The position numbers and the translations under genes were made by a program. Under the pieces are notes generated by a model that searched no databases, was not told the DNA's origin, and worked only from the letters and a program-made list of their open reading frames with translations. A DNA stretch of 64,000 nucleotides from WGAB01 sp964406105. GTDB lineage: Bacteria > Hydrothermota > Hydrothermia > WGAB01. Numbering within the stretch: the first letter of the stretch is position 1; each line of letters starts with the position of its first letter. Of this stretch, positions 16,503 to 25,439 are shown piece by piece. The stretch is taken from NCBI GenBank assembly GCA_964406105.1, contig CAYOQK010000021.1:62001-126000 (forward strand), written 5' to 3'.

Positions 16503-19500
16503 CTAAGGCAGCACAAGCACCCGCTGGGTCCGTCGGATTTCGGGAGCCCTGAGGTGCAGGAAGTACAGCCCCGGTGTAACCCGATGCCCCGAGGCATCGG
16601 TGAGATCCCAGGCGAGGGAGTGTACCCCTGGAGACAGGGCACCTTGGAACAGAGTGCGGACCCGCCGGCCGGTCACGTCGTACACCTCCAGAGCAAACCG
16701 GGCCGGTTCTGCCACCGTGACCGCCAGAGTGATGGGCCCTGGGGTGGGGTTCGGCAGAGGCGCCGCCAAGCCCCACTGCAGGGAGGGCACGGTGACAGAG
16801 GCTTGGATTCCCTTGGGTGAATGCCGCCACCAGGGGTTTTCCTCGGCGTTGCCAGTGTGGTAGATGTCGTGTTGAGCCATGGGCCAGGCGTAGTCACTGG
16901 GCCCCAAGGATCCTGTGAGGTCAAACACGTACACCCGTTCCAGGCCCAGCACCACCAGTTCTGCGCCGCCATCCTGGTCCACATCGGCCACCACTGGGGT
17001 GGTTTTGATCTCGTTGTTCACGAAGATGGGGAACCCCGACACCACTTGACCTTCACTCCAAGCGTAAATGTACCCGTCACCGTGGATGCCAAAGACCTCA
17101 TTGACGTTTTCCCCGGTGATATCGGCCAACACCGGTTGTGCGAAGTTCTGCAGTTGAGCAAACTGGAACAGCATGTCCCCTATGTTGTTCCCCAAGGTGT
17201 CCAGGGCCAGGATCTCTTCCTTGGTGGTGACCAAGAGTTCCAGTTGATCGTCGTTGTTGATGTCGGCCAAAGTGGGCAGGGTGTAGATGGATCCAGAAAC
17301 GTTGATGCTCCGGGTGTAAAGGTTGGGCAGGAACTGGCCGGAGGCGTCCACGGTGCCTACGTAGTGGTAGGTGGTTAGATCGTCAACCTTGCGGCTCCAT
17401 ACGAAGGCGATCTCCAGGCCTGGACGGTACCGGTTAAAGTCCCCCAAGGCCACGCTGCTTTGGGAGTACTCGGTATATGAGGGGTGATGGACCAAAGGGA
17501 ACCCTGGCATCGGGGTGCCATCGGGTTCAAGGGCCCAGAGGAATCCTGAGGAGGACACCGAGGTGACCACCACCTCGGGTTGGCCGTCTCCGTCCACGTC
17601 ACCCACAGCAAGCCCGCCAGCATCCCAGTTGTAAGCACCCAGATTGGCAAAGAGGCCATCGCTACCCGAAAGATACGGGGTGCCATCGCCGTGCCAGCAC
17701 CATACCTTGCCGGACATGCCGTGGATGAGCACCTCGGGCTGACCGTCCTGATCCAAGTCGTAGACCACAGGGCTGGCGTATGCTCCCATTCGGCTGACCT
17801 CCTGGCCCGGGGTACCCCCGCCGGTGAAATCCACCGGCCAACCACTAACCGGGGAGCCGTCCACTTCAAAGGCATACACCCGGTCAATCATGCGTGGAGC
17901 CACCACGAGTTCCAACTGGCCATCTTGGTCCAGGTCCCCTAAGGCCACGCTGTTCCACACCTGGGCCGGAGGGTCCAGGTCTACGGGCCATCCGCTCACA
18001 GGCGTGCCATCGGCGTGGAAGGCATAGACCTTGCCTGTGCTGGTGCCGAAGAGGATCTCCAAGCCAGGATACGAGGGGTCAAAATCGGCCACCACCGGGT
18101 GGTGGGACTCGCCCCCGCCCTCGTAGGTCACCGGCCATCCTGGAAGAAGCGGGGGTTGTGTGGTGCCTGTGGCCTCATAACTCGGGACGCTGGCATTCCA
18201 GTATTGGTCCACCGTCACGATCCGATACCTGGCGGTTTCTCCAAAGGACACCTGGGGATCAATGTACTCGGCGTGAGGCCAAAGATTGAAGGTCAACCGC
18301 TCCCAGGTTCCCCGTTGATCGTTGAGCCGGAACACCAGGTACCCCCGAGCCAGGTACACCGAGGACCAGTGTACCCGTACTCCCTCGGGGTGGGGATCCA
18401 CCCGCACGTTGGCCGGTGGTGAGACATCGCGGTTGGCATGGAGCAAGGTGGTATCACCTCGGCCCCGTTCCTCGTGGAGTGTCCAGTTTTCCCGGATCCA
18501 GAAGAGGTTGGTGTGCAGTTTCCTCACCCGTACCGGAGCGTGGAACAAGGTGTCAAAGTGCAGAGCCTGGGCCGGCAAGAAACCCAGGAAATACATGGTA
18601 TCCAACACCTCGGTAAAGGTGGAAGCAGCTTGGACCCGGATCCAGAGATTGCGGGCATCGTCGTGGCCGAGGTTGACAATCTCGGGCCAAAGGAACAGGG
18701 TGTCCCCGGAGATCTTCCGGTAGATCCGAACGATCCTGGGACGGGCAGCTTGAACCCACATCTTGAGGGTATCACAGGGGCCGACCTCTGGGGTGAGGGT
18801 GTCGGTGCGCACGCTTGCCGGATCCACCACTACAGCGAACTTCAGGTACTGGGCATCCGGGGTTTCAGGCACCAGGTATAGGGGAAACACCGCCTCCACC
18901 GTGTCACCGGAAAACACAGGCCCCACAGATACCGAATCCACCGGCAACAGAGCGTAGGGATGCAGGGGTACCAGCCGCACTGTAGCTCCGGCAAGGGGCT
19001 CGGTTCCAAGGAGGGTGAAGCGGAGGTGCACCTGTACGGATTCCGCAGCCTCAGGGATGCCGTCTCCGTCGCCATACCCATGATCGTCATAGTCCACCCC
19101 TACCCAATGGAGCACGGCTCCCTGGGCCTCTACGGGGATACGTCGCAATACCGGTACGAAACCGTTGGCTGTTACGGTGATCCGAACCGAGTCCGCTGTG
19201 GAGAGATACAGGGGGATTCGGGCCCAACCCTGGGCATCCGTGTAAACCCGCTGGTACAGGTTCCCCCCGGGTTGCCACAGGACCACGGCTGCCTGGGGCA
19301 GCGGTTCCTGGTTGTCGGCGTTTCTTACCTGGATCTCCAGGGTATCCCAACCTATACGCAGAGAGGCGGGGATGGAAACGGCCAAGGTGCGGGGTGCCCC
19401 AACCCAAACGGGCAGGGCAGGGTCGCCCAGGAGCGTTTTGGACAAGTAAATGTAGCGCTTGGTGGTGTTCCCTGAAACGGCCCAGAGGTGTTTGGTAAGG

Positions 19501-21191
19501 TAGAAGAGGCCCAAACCCAACACAGGCGCCGGGCTTTCAAAGAAGGCCCGGAAAAAGAGCTGGTTCATGAAGAGATCGCTATAGGGATAGTCCAAGCGCA
19601 CCGTGGCGATGCCCCCCACGATGCCGTTCTCGGTGCCCACCAGCAGGTATTCCAGAATGCTGGTTTTGTCCCATCCTCCGCTGTGGCAGGTGGCGAGTTG
19701 GAGGATGGGCCATTGGTACCGGTTGGCCAGCAACTGGATCTCTGGGATGCCGAAGGGAATGTACGGCTCTTTGTTCACCGCGAAGAAGGGGTAACTGCCG
19801 TGGGCCTCTACGAACATCAGACTCGCCCCTTGATTCACAGCGTTAACGAACTCTTCCACCGTGGTTTGATGGGTTTCGGTTTCGTACACACGCCTCCGCT
19901 CCAGCCATGTGGGGATGGCCTCGGCCACCCGCTCTGCCACTTTGTAACCCCAACCGTTGGAACGATCTAAGTACGAGGCCGCCAGGATGACGTGGTTGAG
20001 GTATTCCGTGTTCATGAACAGCGAGTCGCCACCGGGCATGGTGCTATGGACCAGCACCTTCCACACGAAGCGCTCTGCCTGTTCCGGTGTGTTCAGTGGA
20101 ACCCGCCCCACCAGGAGTTCTGGAAACATGTCCACTGAGTCTGCCCACTCCCCGATGAGATCATCCCCGTCCCTGTTCCAATTGCCATCCAGATTGGCAT
20201 AGAACCAGTCCGAGGGCGGGGTCCAGTCCGTATAGTTGCCGTGGGGGAGGGGGTGGTAGATCGTTTGATAGGGGACGAAGTCGGCATCCCCAGCCAGCAG
20301 CACGTACTGGATCCCCCAGGTTTGGTAAGCCTCCCGAAGGAAGTTGCGGATCTGGTCTGCCGAGTTTCGGCCGGAATAGTGGCTGAGGATCCAATCCACC
20401 GTATAGATGGCCGTGGGCAGGCCCCAAGCGGTGTGGAAGTCAGCCAGGGGCTGAAGGGCAGGTACAAAGGCTGTATCGGTGACGATGAGATAGGCATAGG
20501 GTCCCCTGTCCAGTTGACGGGCATGGGGCTGGGCCAGGTGGACCTGGCTTAAGGGTACCTCGGGGATGTGGGGCCGGTATGTGGCCAAGGCCTCGGGGTT
20601 ATCCACCAGGTGCGCCACGAAGGTGTCCAGCACGTGGCGGACGCCGGCCACCGCCTGGCGGGGCACCATCCCGGGTTTCCGGGCCGGCCGTGTGTGTACC
20701 GTGAAGGTCAGGTGAGTGGCCACCTCCACGGTGCCACTCACGGGGTCAAAGCGAACGGGGTTCACCTGTAGCACCGCAATCCGGTACCCTCCCAGGTTCC
20801 CCGTGGTGATCAGTTCCACCACCTGCGAGGGAAAGGGATGGGTTCCGTGGTAGATCTCCGGCTTAGGGGCTGCTGTGGGCACAGCGGGCCCTCCGATGTA
20901 GGTCTCGGTTTGGGTGGGCTCAGGGATTCCCTTGGCCAGAAAAGCGAATTCCAGCGATTGGATTTCCACTTGATCCGCCTCGGTTCCAGGGGGGAGCAGC
21001 AGGTTCACCCCCACGGAGGGCAAGGCGGGTTCGCCCGACCGGGTATTGATGGCCGCATCAGGGTGAGAAATGCGGATCCAGCCTTGTGGGGTGTGCGAAA
21101 CCGTGAACTCGGAGGGTTGGAAGGAAAGGGTGTAAGTGACACCGGCAAAAAGGCTCCCTGCGCTCAAGAGGAGCGGCAAAAAAGCACGCAT
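16503..21191 (-). CDS. Gingipain-like C25 protease with FG-GAP repeats and sorting tail
   Basis: This giant secreted protein (1562 residues) starts at the ATG at 21191, behind a CTGGAGGTGG ribosome site, with a signal peptide (FLPLLLSAGSLFAG). A propeptide-like region precedes the C25 caspase-fold domain (about residues 210-600), with the catalytic His in EAHGSYPF near residue 463 and Cys in LATCHSGGW near residue 501. Ig-like/carboxypeptidase-regulatory domains and a fibronectin-like domain follow, then FG-GAP/VCBS beta-propeller repeats over about 1019-1450 (VVADFDPSYPGLEI, LGDLDQDGQLELVV, VGDVDGDGQPEVVV). The last 90 residues are an FlgD-like, type-IX-style sorting domain (NPTPGPITL to RVRTLFQG). 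It probably acts as a cell-surface or secreted protease. Confidence 0.88.
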   Translation of the reverse strand: MRAFLPLLLSAGSLFAGVTYTLSFQPSEFTVSHTPQGWIRISHPDAAINTRSGEPALPSVGVNLLLPPGTEADQVEIQSLEFAFLAKGIPEPTQTETYIGGPAVPTAAPKPEIYHGTHPFPSQVVELITTGNLGGYRIAVLQVNPVRFDPVSGTVEVATHLTFTVHTRPARKPGMVPRQAVAGVRHVLDTFVAHLVDNPEALATYRPHIPEVPLSQVHLAQPHARQLDRGPYAYLIVTDTAFVPALQPLADFHTAWGLPTAIYTVDWILSHYSGRNSADQIRNFLREAYQTWGIQYVLLAGDADFVPYQTIYHPLPHGNYTDWTPPSDWFYANLDGNWNRDGDDLIGEWADSVDMFPELLVGRVPLNTPEQAERFVWKVLVHSTMPGGDSLFMNTEYLNHVILAASYLDRSNGWGYKVAERVAEAIPTWLERRRVYETETHQTTVEEFVNAVNQGASLMFVEAHGSYPFFAVNKEPYIPFGIPEIQLLANRYQWPILQLATCHSGGWDKTSILEYLLVGTENGIVGGIATVRLDYPYSDLFMNQLFFRAFFESPAPVLGLGLFYLTKHLWAVSGNTTKRYIYLSKTLLGDPALPVWVGAPRTLAVSIPASLRIGWDTLEIQVRNADNQEPLPQAAVVLWQPGGNLYQRVYTDAQGWARIPLYLSTADSVRITVTANGFVPVLRRIPVEAQGAVLHWVGVDYDDHGYGDGDGIPEAAESVQVHLRFTLLGTEPLAGATVRLVPLHPYALLPVDSVSVGPVFSGDTVEAVFPLYLVPETPDAQYLKFAVVVDPASVRTDTLTPEVGPCDTLKMWVQAARPRIVRIYRKISGDTLFLWPEIVNLGHDDARNLWIRVQAASTFTEVLDTMYFLGFLPAQALHFDTLFHAPVRVRKLHTNLFWIRENWTLHEERGRGDTTLLHANRDVSPPANVRVDPHPEGVRVHWSSVYLARGYLVFRLNDQRGTWERLTFNLWPHAEYIDPQVSFGETARYRIVTVDQYWNASVPSYEATGTTQPPLLPGWPVTYEGGGESHHPVVADFDPSYPGLEILFGTSTGKVYAFHADGTPVSGWPVDLDPPAQVWNSVALGDLDQDGQLELVVAPRMIDRVYAFEVDGSPVSGWPVDFTGGGTPGQEVSRMGAYASPVVYDLDQDGQPEVLIHGMSGKVWCWHGDGTPYLSGSDGLFANLGAYNWDAGGLAVGDVDGDGQPEVVVTSVSSSGFLWALEPDGTPMPGFPLVHHPSYTEYSQSSVALGDFNRYRPGLEIAFVWSRKVDDLTTYHYVGTVDASGQFLPNLYTRSINVSGSIYTLPTLADINNDDQLELLVTTKEEILALDTLGNNIGDMLFQFAQLQNFAQPVLADITGENVNEVFGIHGDGYIYAWSEGQVVSGFPIFVNNEIKTTPVVADVDQDGGAELVVLGLERVYVFDLTGSLGPSDYAWPMAQHDIYHTGNAEENPWWRHSPKGIQASVTVPSLQWGLAAPLPNPTPGPITLAVTVAEPARFALEVYDVTGRRVRTLFQGALSPGVHSLAWDLTDASGHRVTPGLYFLHLRAPEIRRTQRVLVLP

Positions 21192-21275
21192 AAACCCACC
21201 TCCAGATAAACGTTCCGAATAGCGTCCGGTTAGGGGGGACGCCCGTTCAGTAAGAGCCACCTGTGTGTGCTAAGA

Positions 21276-21599
21276 TTAAGCCGATCCGGGGTGGATTTCC
21301 AGGACTTGGATCCGGGTGGCTTCCTGCCGGTGTCCCTTTTTGCGGCGATAGTTCTTGCGGCGTTTGTATTTGAAAACGATGACTTTAGGCTGTTTGAAGG
21401 TCTCCAACACCCGTGCCCTGACGTAGGCGCCGGACACATAGGGGTTTCCAACCTTCATGTGGTCGCCATCGCGAACGTAGAGGACCGATTTCAAGAGGAT
21501 CTCCTCGCCTTCGTTGGCGTGGATCTTTGGAACTTCCAGGGTTTGTCCTTCTTGGGCCAGGAATTGAAAGCCTTTGATTTCCACGTATGCGTACTTCAT
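21276..21599 (-). CDS. rplU: Ribosomal protein bL21
   Basis: bL21 binds 23S rRNA in the large subunit. The 107-residue product has the family start (MKYAYVEIKGFQFLAQEGQ) and the conserved basic KYKRRKNYRRKKGHRQ segment near the C-terminus. AAGGAGAAGGGC precedes the ATG at 21599, and the start overlaps the secG stop by 4 bases. It is the last gene of the dcd-recA-tpiA-secG-rplU run. The usual partner rpmA (bL27) does not follow; the next gene is the large protease. Confidence 0.95.
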   Translation of the reverse strand: MKYAYVEIKGFQFLAQEGQTLEVPKIHANEGEEILLKSVLYVRDGDHMKVGNPYVSGAYVRARVLETFKQPKVIVFKYKRRKNYRRKKGHRQEATRIQVLEIHPGSA

Positions 21600-21934
21600 T
21601 GCCCTTCTCCTTGTTGCGTTTGCTCAGGGGCCTGGAGGGGTTGCAGGGGTAAGGTTTGTTGCTGTTGCTGCAGGGCACGTTCAATGGCCGTCCCCGCCAC
21701 CCGGTGGGGAGAGTTCATCAGGGAAAGGACCAGGGAAAGAACGAGATACAAGCCGCCCAGGACGGCAGTGAGTTTGGTAAAGAAGGTGGGGGCACCACGA
21801 ACCCCCAGGATATTCTCTACGCCTCCGCCACCGAGGGCTGCGGTCAGGCCGCCGCCTCGGGGTTGCTGCACCAGGATCACCGCGATCAGGAGCAGCACGA
21901 TCACCAGGTAGATCATGAGCAAAAGGGCCATCAT
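21596..21934 (-). CDS. secG: Protein translocase subunit SecG
   Basis: SecG assists SecYE in protein export at the inner membrane. The 112-residue protein has two hydrophobic helices (LLLMIYLVIVLLLIAVILV and LTAVLGGLYLVLSLVLSL) separated by the hallmark QQPRGGGLTAALGG loop, and a Gln/Pro-rich cytoplasmic tail. AAGGAG lies about 9 bases upstream of tandem ATGs at 21934 and 21931. It sits between tpiA and rplU; tpiA-secG adjacency is common in bacteria. Confidence 0.93.
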   Translation of the reverse strand: MMALLLMIYLVIVLLLIAVILVQQPRGGGLTAALGGGGVENILGVRGAPTFFTKLTAVLGGLYLVLSLVLSLMNSPHRVAGTAIERALQQQQQTLPLQPLQAPEQTQQGEGQ

Positions 21935-21947
21935 CGCAGTCTTCTCC

Positions 21948-22718
21948 TTACGCCCCGGAAAAACGGGCGCGCTTGATTATAGCGGCAAAGGAATCGGCCT
22001 TCAAGGAAGCCCCACCCACCAGGGCACCATCAATATCGGGCTGTTCCGAGAGCCCGGCGATGTTCTCGGGCTTTACGCTGCCCCCGTACAGGATGGGAAT
22101 CTCCTCGGCCCGAGCGCCCATCTCGGCCAGGATCCGCCGCACGTGGGCGTGCATCTCCTGGGCCTGTTCAGGTGTGGCCGTGTGGCCGGTCCCGATGGCC
22201 CATACCGGCTCGTAGGCGATCAGCACCCGTTGGAGATCCTCCGGCGAAAGGCCCTGAAGGGATGCCCGCACCTGTTGTTCCACCACTTCTAAGGCGCGGC
22301 CTCCTTGCCGTTCCTCCAGCGTTTCACCCACACACACCACAGGGGTCAGCCCATGGTCCAGGGCTGCTCGCACCTTGCGGGCTACGAACTCGTTGGTTTC
22401 CCCGAAGAGATGTCGTCGTTCGGAGTGGCCCAGAATCACAAAGTCCACGGCCAGATCCTGCAGCATCACAGGGGAGATTTCACCCGTGAACGCCCCCTTC
22501 TCCGCGGGGTAAAGGTTCTGGGCACCCAGCAGGAAGGAGGCCCGGAGTTCGGTGCGGACCTGTAGAGCGGTTTCCAGGGCCGTAAAGGGAGGAGCGAAGC
22601 CGAAACGCACCGGGCCCGAGTACCCTTGAAGGGCCTTGTGGAAAGCCTCCAGGGTGGTGCGGGTTTCGGCCCGGGTTTTGTGCATCTTCCAATTGCCCAG
22701 AATATGGGGGATTCTCAT
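21948..22718 (-). CDS. tpiA: Triosephosphate isomerase
   Basis: TpiA interconverts dihydroxyacetone phosphate and glyceraldehyde 3-phosphate in glycolysis and gluconeogenesis. The 256-residue TIM barrel has GNWKMHKT with the catalytic Lys near residue 12, GHSERRHLFGET with the electrophilic His, YEPVWAIGTG with the catalytic Glu, and YGGSVKPENIAGL for phosphate binding. Its ATG overlaps the recA stop by 4 bases. With pckA elsewhere in the window this supports a gluconeogenic capacity. Confidence 0.97.
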   Translation of the reverse strand: MRIPHILGNWKMHKTRAETRTTLEAFHKALQGYSGPVRFGFAPPFTALETALQVRTELRASFLLGAQNLYPAEKGAFTGEISPVMLQDLAVDFVILGHSERRHLFGETNEFVARKVRAALDHGLTPVVCVGETLEERQGGRALEVVEQQVRASLQGLSPEDLQRVLIAYEPVWAIGTGHTATPEQAQEMHAHVRRILAEMGARAEEIPILYGGSVKPENIAGLSEQPDIDGALVGGASLKADSFAAIIKRARFSGA

Positions 22719-23746
22719 GATGTGGCCTCCGGTGTGGGTTCTATACCGAGAGCCTTGAGGATCTCGTGTTCCAGGGCCCGGGCCACCTCAGGGTGTTCCT
22801 TCAGGTACAGGCGGGCACGTTCGGCCCCCTGCCCCAGTTGCTTGTCGCCCCAGGAGTACCAGGCCCCCGAACGCTTCAGAATCCCGGTTTTCAGTCCCAG
22901 ATCCAGGAGTTCTGCCTCCCGGGAGATGCCTTCGCCGTAGATGATTTCAAACTCGGCTTCGCGGAACGGCGGGGCCAGTTTGTTCTTGACCACCTTTACC
23001 CGCACCTTATTGCCAATGATCTGATCGCCGGCCTTCACGGCGCCGATGCGGCGGATGTCCAGCCGTACGGAGGCGTGGAACTTCAGGGCCAATCCTCCAG
23101 GGGTGGTTTCGGGGCTGCCGTAGCTTTGCCCGATCTTCATCCGTACCTGGTTAATGAAGATGGCGCAGGTGTTGGACTTGGAAAGCACGCCTACGAGTTT
23201 CCGCATGGCTTTGGCCATCAGCCGGGCTTGGAGCCCCACCTGGGAGTCGCCCATTTCGCCGGTGATCTCTGCGGTGGGCACGAGGGCCGCCACGGAGTCC
23301 ACCACGATCAGGTCTACGGCACCGCTTCGGACCAAGGTTTCGGCGATGTCCAGCGCCTGTTCCCCGGATTCGGGCTGGGAGATCAGCAGGTTGTCCAAGT
23401 CCACCCCCAACTGGCGGGCGTACTGGGGGTCCAGGGCGTGTTCGGCGTCAATGAAGGCTGCAATGCCGCCTTCTCGCTGCACATTGGCGATGGCATGCAG
23501 GGCCAAAGTGGTTTTTCCAGAGGCCTCTGGCCCGTAGATTTCCACGATTCGGCCTCGGGGATAGCCCCCCACGCCCAAGGCGATGTCCAGCGAAAGGGAC
23601 CCTGTGGGGATCACGGGCACGCGTACCCGGGCCCGTTCTCCCAGCCGCATGACGGCCCCTTTGCCAAATTGCTTTTCAATCTGTTGAATGGCGGCCTGCA
23701 GGCTTTTAAACCGTTCCTCCTGCTCTTTGCTCTTTTTTTCTGCCAT
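22715..23746 (-). CDS. recA: Recombinase RecA
   Basis: RecA carries out strand exchange in homologous repair and triggers the SOS response. From the ATG at 23746 it has 343 residues. It shows Walker A GPEASGKTT near residue 65, the DNA-binding loop L1/L2 region (GEMGDSQVGLQARLMAKAMR) and the conserved INQVRMKIG motif. The ribosome site TAGGAGGTG overlaps the stop codon of dcd, so translation of the two genes may be coupled. No obvious LexA box was found between dcd and recA. Confidence 0.98.
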   Translation of the reverse strand: MAEKKSKEQEERFKSLQAAIQQIEKQFGKGAVMRLGERARVRVPVIPTGSLSLDIALGVGGYPRGRIVEIYGPEASGKTTLALHAIANVQREGGIAAFIDAEHALDPQYARQLGVDLDNLLISQPESGEQALDIAETLVRSGAVDLIVVDSVAALVPTAEITGEMGDSQVGLQARLMAKAMRKLVGVLSKSNTCAIFINQVRMKIGQSYGSPETTPGGLALKFHASVRLDIRRIGAVKAGDQIIGNKVRVKVVKNKLAPPFREAEFEIIYGEGISREAELLDLGLKTGILKRSGAWYSWGDKQLGQGAERARLYLKEHPEVARALEHEILKALGIEPTPEATS

Positions 23747-23759
23747 AGAGATGCACCTC

Positions 23760-24320
23760 CTATCGTTCCACCTTCGGGGGCACCACACCCCGCTGGGCCT
23801 GGTACTTCCCCTTGCGATCTTTGTAACTGATGCGGCACTCCTCGTCGGCCTCCAAAAAGATCAACTGGGCAATGCCCTCGTTGGCGTAGATCTTGGCCGG
23901 CAGGGGAGTGGTATTGGAGATTTCAATGGTCAGGTGTCCCTCCCATTCGGGTTCTAAGGGGGTGATGTTCACCACGATGCCACAGCGGGCATAGGTGGAT
24001 TTTCCCAGGCAGATCCCCATGACTCCGCGGGGAATCCGGAAGTACTCCACACTGCGGGCCAAGCAAAAGGAATTGGGAGGGATGATGCACTCCTCGCCTT
24101 TGAAGTCCACGAGGGACCGAGGGTCAAAGTTCTTCGGGTCCACCACACTGCCCCATACGTTGGTGAAGATCTTGAACTCGTCCGCCACTCGGATATCGTA
24201 GCCATAGGAGGAGAGGCCGTAGGAGATCCGGCCCTCACGGATGAGCCGGGGTTCAAAGGGCTCAATCATCCGGTGCCTTTCGCACATCTCTTGGATCCAG
24301 CGATCGTTTTTCAGTCCCAT
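23760..24320 (-). CDS. dcd: dCTP deaminase
   Basis: Dcd deaminates dCTP to dUTP for thymidylate synthesis. From the ATG at 24320 (MGLKNDRWIQEM) it has 186 residues, close to the family length. It carries SYGLSSYGYDIRV, the LGKSTYARCGI nucleotide-binding segment and the PEWEGHLTIEISN motif with the catalytic Glu. The frame is open upstream, but the promoter (TTTACA, 17 bases, TAAAAT) ends 7 bases before 24320, so the message should be leaderless. It heads the dcd-recA-tpiA-secG-rplU operon and is divergent from holB. Confidence 0.96.
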   Translation of the reverse strand: MGLKNDRWIQEMCERHRMIEPFEPRLIREGRISYGLSSYGYDIRVADEFKIFTNVWGSVVDPKNFDPRSLVDFKGEECIIPPNSFCLARSVEYFRIPRGVMGICLGKSTYARCGIVVNITPLEPEWEGHLTIEISNTTPLPAKIYANEGIAQLIFLEADEECRISYKDRKGKYQAQRGVVPPKVER

Positions 24321-24327
24321 GGCGGCA

Positions 24328-24356
24328 ATTTTAGGGGCATTCGGGGCGGCTGTAAA
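24328..24356 (-). promoter_or_regulatory. Promoter of dcd-recA operon
   Basis: On the minus strand TTTACA (24356-24351), 17 bases and TAAAAT (24333-24328) end 7 bases before the dcd ATG. Its -35 element overlaps the holB -10 element and vice versa. Confidence 0.7.
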
Positions 24357-24358
24357 AT
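24330..24358 (+). promoter_or_regulatory. Promoter of holB
   Basis: TTTAGG (24330-24335), 17 bases and TAAAAT (24353-24358) end 7 bases before the holB ATG at 24366. It occupies the same 31 bp as the divergent dcd promoter, so the two should compete for polymerase. Confidence 0.65.
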
Positions 24359-24365
24359 CACCAAA

Positions 24366-25427
24366 ATGGCGGTGCGATACGAGTTTTCCGGGGTCGTGGG
24401 CCAAGCGCCCGCCAAGCGGATCCTGGTGGCTGCACTGCAGACCGGCCGGGTGGCGCCTGCATACCTGTTGGAAGGTCCTCCAGGGGTGGGCAAGGCCTCG
24501 CTGGCCCTGGCCTTTGCCCAAGCCCTGAACTGTACCCATCCCCACCGTCGCCCCTGTGGCGAGGGTGCAGTGTGTCGCCGCATCGCCCAGTTCCAGTTCC
24601 CTGACCTGTGGCCTTTGGTCCCCGATCGGGTGCGCCACGAGCCCTTAGGGGTAGAGGGCTGGATCCGGCCACCGGGGTTTCACCCCACCCTCAAGATCTC
24701 CATTGATCAGGTGCGGGAGGTGGAACAGGAGATCAGCCGTCCTCCGGTGGAGGGTCGCCGGCGCGTGGTGCTCGTCCTGAATGCCGAAAACCTCACCCTG
24801 GAGGCCCAAAACGCCCTGTTGAAGGTGCTGGAAGAACCCCCTGAGCACACGGTATTCCTGCTGGTGAGTTCCAGCCCCACTGCAGTGCTGCCCACCATCC
24901 GGTCACGGTGTCGGACCCTACGGTTTACTGCGCTCTCGCAAGAGGAGTTTCGCCAGATCCCCTGGCCCACCGACCGAGTGCCCATCACCACGCTGTACCG
25001 GCTTTCTGGTGGGCGTCCGGGGACCGCCCGGCTCCTGTTGGAGCGGGCAGTACTCTCGCTGCGGAATGAGCTTTTGGACCGATGGCATGAGCAGGGGGTG
25101 CCAGGCCTGCTGGAGTTCCTTCATCTCAACGTTGGGGACCGTCAAGAGGCTCATACCCTCCTTTGGCTGTTGGCTCAGGTGGCCCGTGATCTGCTGCTGC
25201 TGAAGCTGGGATTGGAGCATCTGGTGGCCAACGTGGACCGCTTGGAAACGCTGCAGGCGCTGGCAAGCCGGGTTTCAGAAGCTGCTTTAGAAGGGCTTTT
25301 CCGAGAGATCCAAGAAGTGGACACGGCTTTCGCACGGAACATTGGGGCCCGAGCTGCTACACTCAGCGCCTTGGCTCCCTTGGTTCCTCCCTCATACCTG
25401 GACGTCCTGCCCCGTGGAGGACCGTAG
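24366..25427 (+). CDS. holB: DNA polymerase III subunit delta'
   Basis: Delta' is the stator of the clamp loader. The 353-residue AAA+ protein begins at the ATG at 24366 (MAVRYEFSGVVGQ), with Walker A GPPGVGKAS near residue 40, a cysteine cluster (NCTHPHRRPCGEGAVCRR) that corresponds to the zinc module of DnaX/delta', and an alanine-rich box VII region NAENLTLEAQNALLKVLEEP. The residue pattern after Walker B fits delta' rather than DnaX, and there is no long C-terminal tail. The promoter 7 bases upstream fixes the start. It converges on thiE with only 12 bases between stops. Confidence 0.88.
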   Translation: MAVRYEFSGVVGQAPAKRILVAALQTGRVAPAYLLEGPPGVGKASLALAFAQALNCTHPHRRPCGEGAVCRRIAQFQFPDLWPLVPDRVRHEPLGVEGWIRPPGFHPTLKISIDQVREVEQEISRPPVEGRRRVVLVLNAENLTLEAQNALLKVLEEPPEHTVFLLVSSSPTAVLPTIRSRCRTLRFTALSQEEFRQIPWPTDRVPITTLYRLSGGRPGTARLLLERAVLSLRNELLDRWHEQGVPGLLEFLHLNVGDRQEAHTLLWLLAQVARDLLLLKLGLEHLVANVDRLETLQALASRVSEAALEGLFREIQEVDTAFARNIGARAATLSALAPLVPPSYLDVLPRGGP

Positions 25428-25439
25428 CGCAGGTCTATC

